Assembly: GCA_947372575.1 (NCBI GenBank) | Contig: CANBUF010000114.1 | Location: forward strand, 1 to 6,649 | From: Alcaligenaceae bacterium | GTDB taxonomy: Bacteria; Pseudomonadota; Gammaproteobacteria; Burkholderiales; Burkholderiaceae | Direction: 5' to 3' | Length of the DNA: 6,649 bases | In this document: positions 5,554 through 6,649 of the stretch, in pieces | How the letters are laid out: each line of letters opens with the position of its first letter | Position numbering within the stretch: position 1 is the stretch's first letter | The notes under the pieces: generated by a model | Database searches by the model: none | What the model was told of the DNA's origin: nothing | Seen by the model: the letters and a program-made list of their open reading frames with translations, nothing else | Translations under genes and position numbers: made by a program

Positions 5554-6649
5554 TGGAGGCCCCCGCAGATCATTGTGTGGTTCGTGTTGATGATCTGAGT
5601 GTGCGCTTTGCCAGTTCCGAACGCACGGTGGATGCCGTACGCAATCTTTCCTTTCACGTCGATCGTGGCGAGACGCTTGCTATCGTGGGTGAGTCGGGTT
5701 CAGGTAAGTCCGTCACTTCACTCGCGTTGATGCGCCTGATCGAGCAGGGCGGTGGTCAGATCCTCAGTGGTGCCATGACCTTGCGTACGCGTAACGGCGC
5801 ACGGGTAGATCTGGCACAGGCCGATGCGCGTCAGATGCGTGCTGTGCGTGGCGCTGACATGGCAATGATTTTTCAGGAACCGATGACTTCGCTGAATCCC
5901 GTTTTCTCGGCGGGCGAACAGATCGCAGAGTCCATTCGTCTTCATCAGAAAGTCGGTGCCAGTGCCGCACGCGCCGAGACACTGCGCTTGCTTGAATTGG
6001 TGCGCATACCTGAGGCACGTTCGGTCATGGACCGATTCCCGCACCAGTTGTCCGGTGGCATGCGTCAACGTGTGATGATCGCCATGGCGCTTGCTTGTAA
6101 GCCGGCCCTGTTGATTGCAGATGAGCCCACAACGGCTCTGGATGTCACTATCCAGGCTCAAATTTTGCAGCTGATCCGCGAATTGCAGCGTGAAATGCAT
6201 ATGGGGGTGATTTTTATCACCCATGACATGGGCGTGGTGGCTGAGATTGCCGATCGCGTGTTGGTGATGTATCGGGGGCAGGAGGTTGAGCAGGCACCTT
6301 GCGCCACGCTCTTTCGTGCGCCCATTCACCCTTATACCCGCGCACTGTTGTCAGCTGTGCCGCAGCTGGGGTCGATGAACGGAACGGATTTTCCTGAGCG
6401 ATTTCACTTGATGCCTGCTGGAGATGCTAAGTGCGCTCCAAGTGATGCACAGACAGCATTGCGCGACGGATCTGCACCCATGTTGCCATACCACGCAGCA
6501 CAGCCGATACTGAGTGTGCGTAACCTGGTGGCGCGGTTTGACTTGCGCAGCGGCATTCTGAATCGGGTGCGGCGTCGTGTTCATGCAGTCGAACACGTCA
6601 GTTTTGATCTCTACCCCGGCGAAACGCTCGCCCTGGTCGGTGAGTCAGG
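5553..6649 (+). CDS. gsiA: Glutathione/peptide ABC importer, fused double ATP-binding protein, 3' part missing
   Basis: This is the energy-supplying subunit on the cytoplasmic face of a peptide/nickel-type ABC importer, most like E. coli GsiA of the glutathione importer. The frame is open from the ATG at 5553 to the window edge: 365 codons of an expected 610-630. The first ATPase domain is complete: Walker A GESGSGKS 46-53, Q-loop Q108 in '[11 protein letters not shown]', signature LSGGM 166-170, Walker B LLIADE 186-191, D-loop ALD 195-197, switch H224 and the '[12 protein letters not shown]' tail at 259-270. After a variable linker (about 275-315) the second domain begins at '[11 protein letters not shown]'. 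It contains the GsiA-like '[17 protein letters not shown]' and stops inside its Walker A (GES). The start overlaps the iaaA stop by one base (TGATG) with no good Shine-Dalgarno, so it should be coupled. Dipeptide or oligopeptide uptake is the alternative substrate call. Confidence 0.92.
   Translation, partial: MEAPADHCVVRVDDLSVRFASSERTVDAVRNLSFHVDRGETLAIVGESGSGKSVTSLALMRLIEQGGGQILSGAMTLRTRNGARVDLAQADARQMRAVRGADMAMIFQEPMTSLNPVFSAGEQIAESIRLHQKVGASAARAETLRLLELVRIPEARSVMDRFPHQLSGGMRQRVMIAMALACKPALLIADEPTTALDVTIQAQILQLIRELQREMHMGVIFITHDMGVVAEIADRVLVMYRGQEVEQAPCATLFRAPIHPYTRALLSAVPQLGSMNGTDFPERFHLMPAGDAKCAPSDAQTALRDGSAPMLPYHAAQPILSVRNLVARFDLRSGILNRVRRRVHAVEHVSFDLYPGETLALVGES

Noticed and set aside
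5718..6329. A 203-codon minus-strand frame opposite gsiA
   Set aside because: Antisense to a complete ABC ATPase domain; its His/Gln-rich composition is typical of a shadow frame.

Overview
The window looks like an ordinary chromosomal segment of a Gram-negative proteobacterium. Recognition from memory of the CoA-transferase and GsiA sequences points to a betaproteobacterium of the Burkholderiales, perhaps an Alcaligenaceae-like organism. This placement is an inference, not a database result. Coding density is high and there is no gene-free stretch longer than 300 bases. I see no RNA genes, insertion sequences, CRISPR array or phage genes.

Layout. On the minus strand, reading right to left, lie electron-transfer flavoprotein:ubiquinone oxidoreductase (744-2390) and then, 20 bases downstream, a DMT/EamA-type membrane transporter that runs off the left edge (1-723). 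A 128-base divergent spacer (2391-2518) separates them from plus-strand genes. The first of these is a GTG-started hotdog-fold acyl-CoA thioesterase (2519-2998). Next comes a 195-base, very AT-rich intergenic region (2999-3193) holding a 17-bp tandem repeat array and a perfect 8-bp inverted repeat. A tight four-gene run follows: 3-oxoacid CoA-transferase subunits A and B (3194-3895, 3908-4576), an isoaspartyl peptidase/L-asparaginase (4576-5553), and a GsiA-type double-ATPase of a glutathione/peptide ABC importer (from 5553, cut by the right edge).

How the genes work together. ETF-QO, the thioesterase and the CoA-transferase fit acyl-CoA and keto-acid catabolism: ETF-QO passes electrons from acyl-CoA dehydrogenases to ubiquinone, and the CoA-transferase activates acetoacetate-like acids using succinyl-CoA. 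The iaaA-gsiA pair recalls the iaaA-gsiABCD operon of E. coli, so gsiBCD-like genes are expected just past the right edge. The one-base stop/start overlaps at 4576 and 5553 put scoB, iaaA and gsiA in one translationally coupled unit, joining a keto-acid CoA-transferase to a peptide uptake and hydrolysis module. I see no clearly new enzyme system. The points most worth a second look are the repeat-bearing leader before scoA and the scoAB-iaaA-gsiA fusion of operons.
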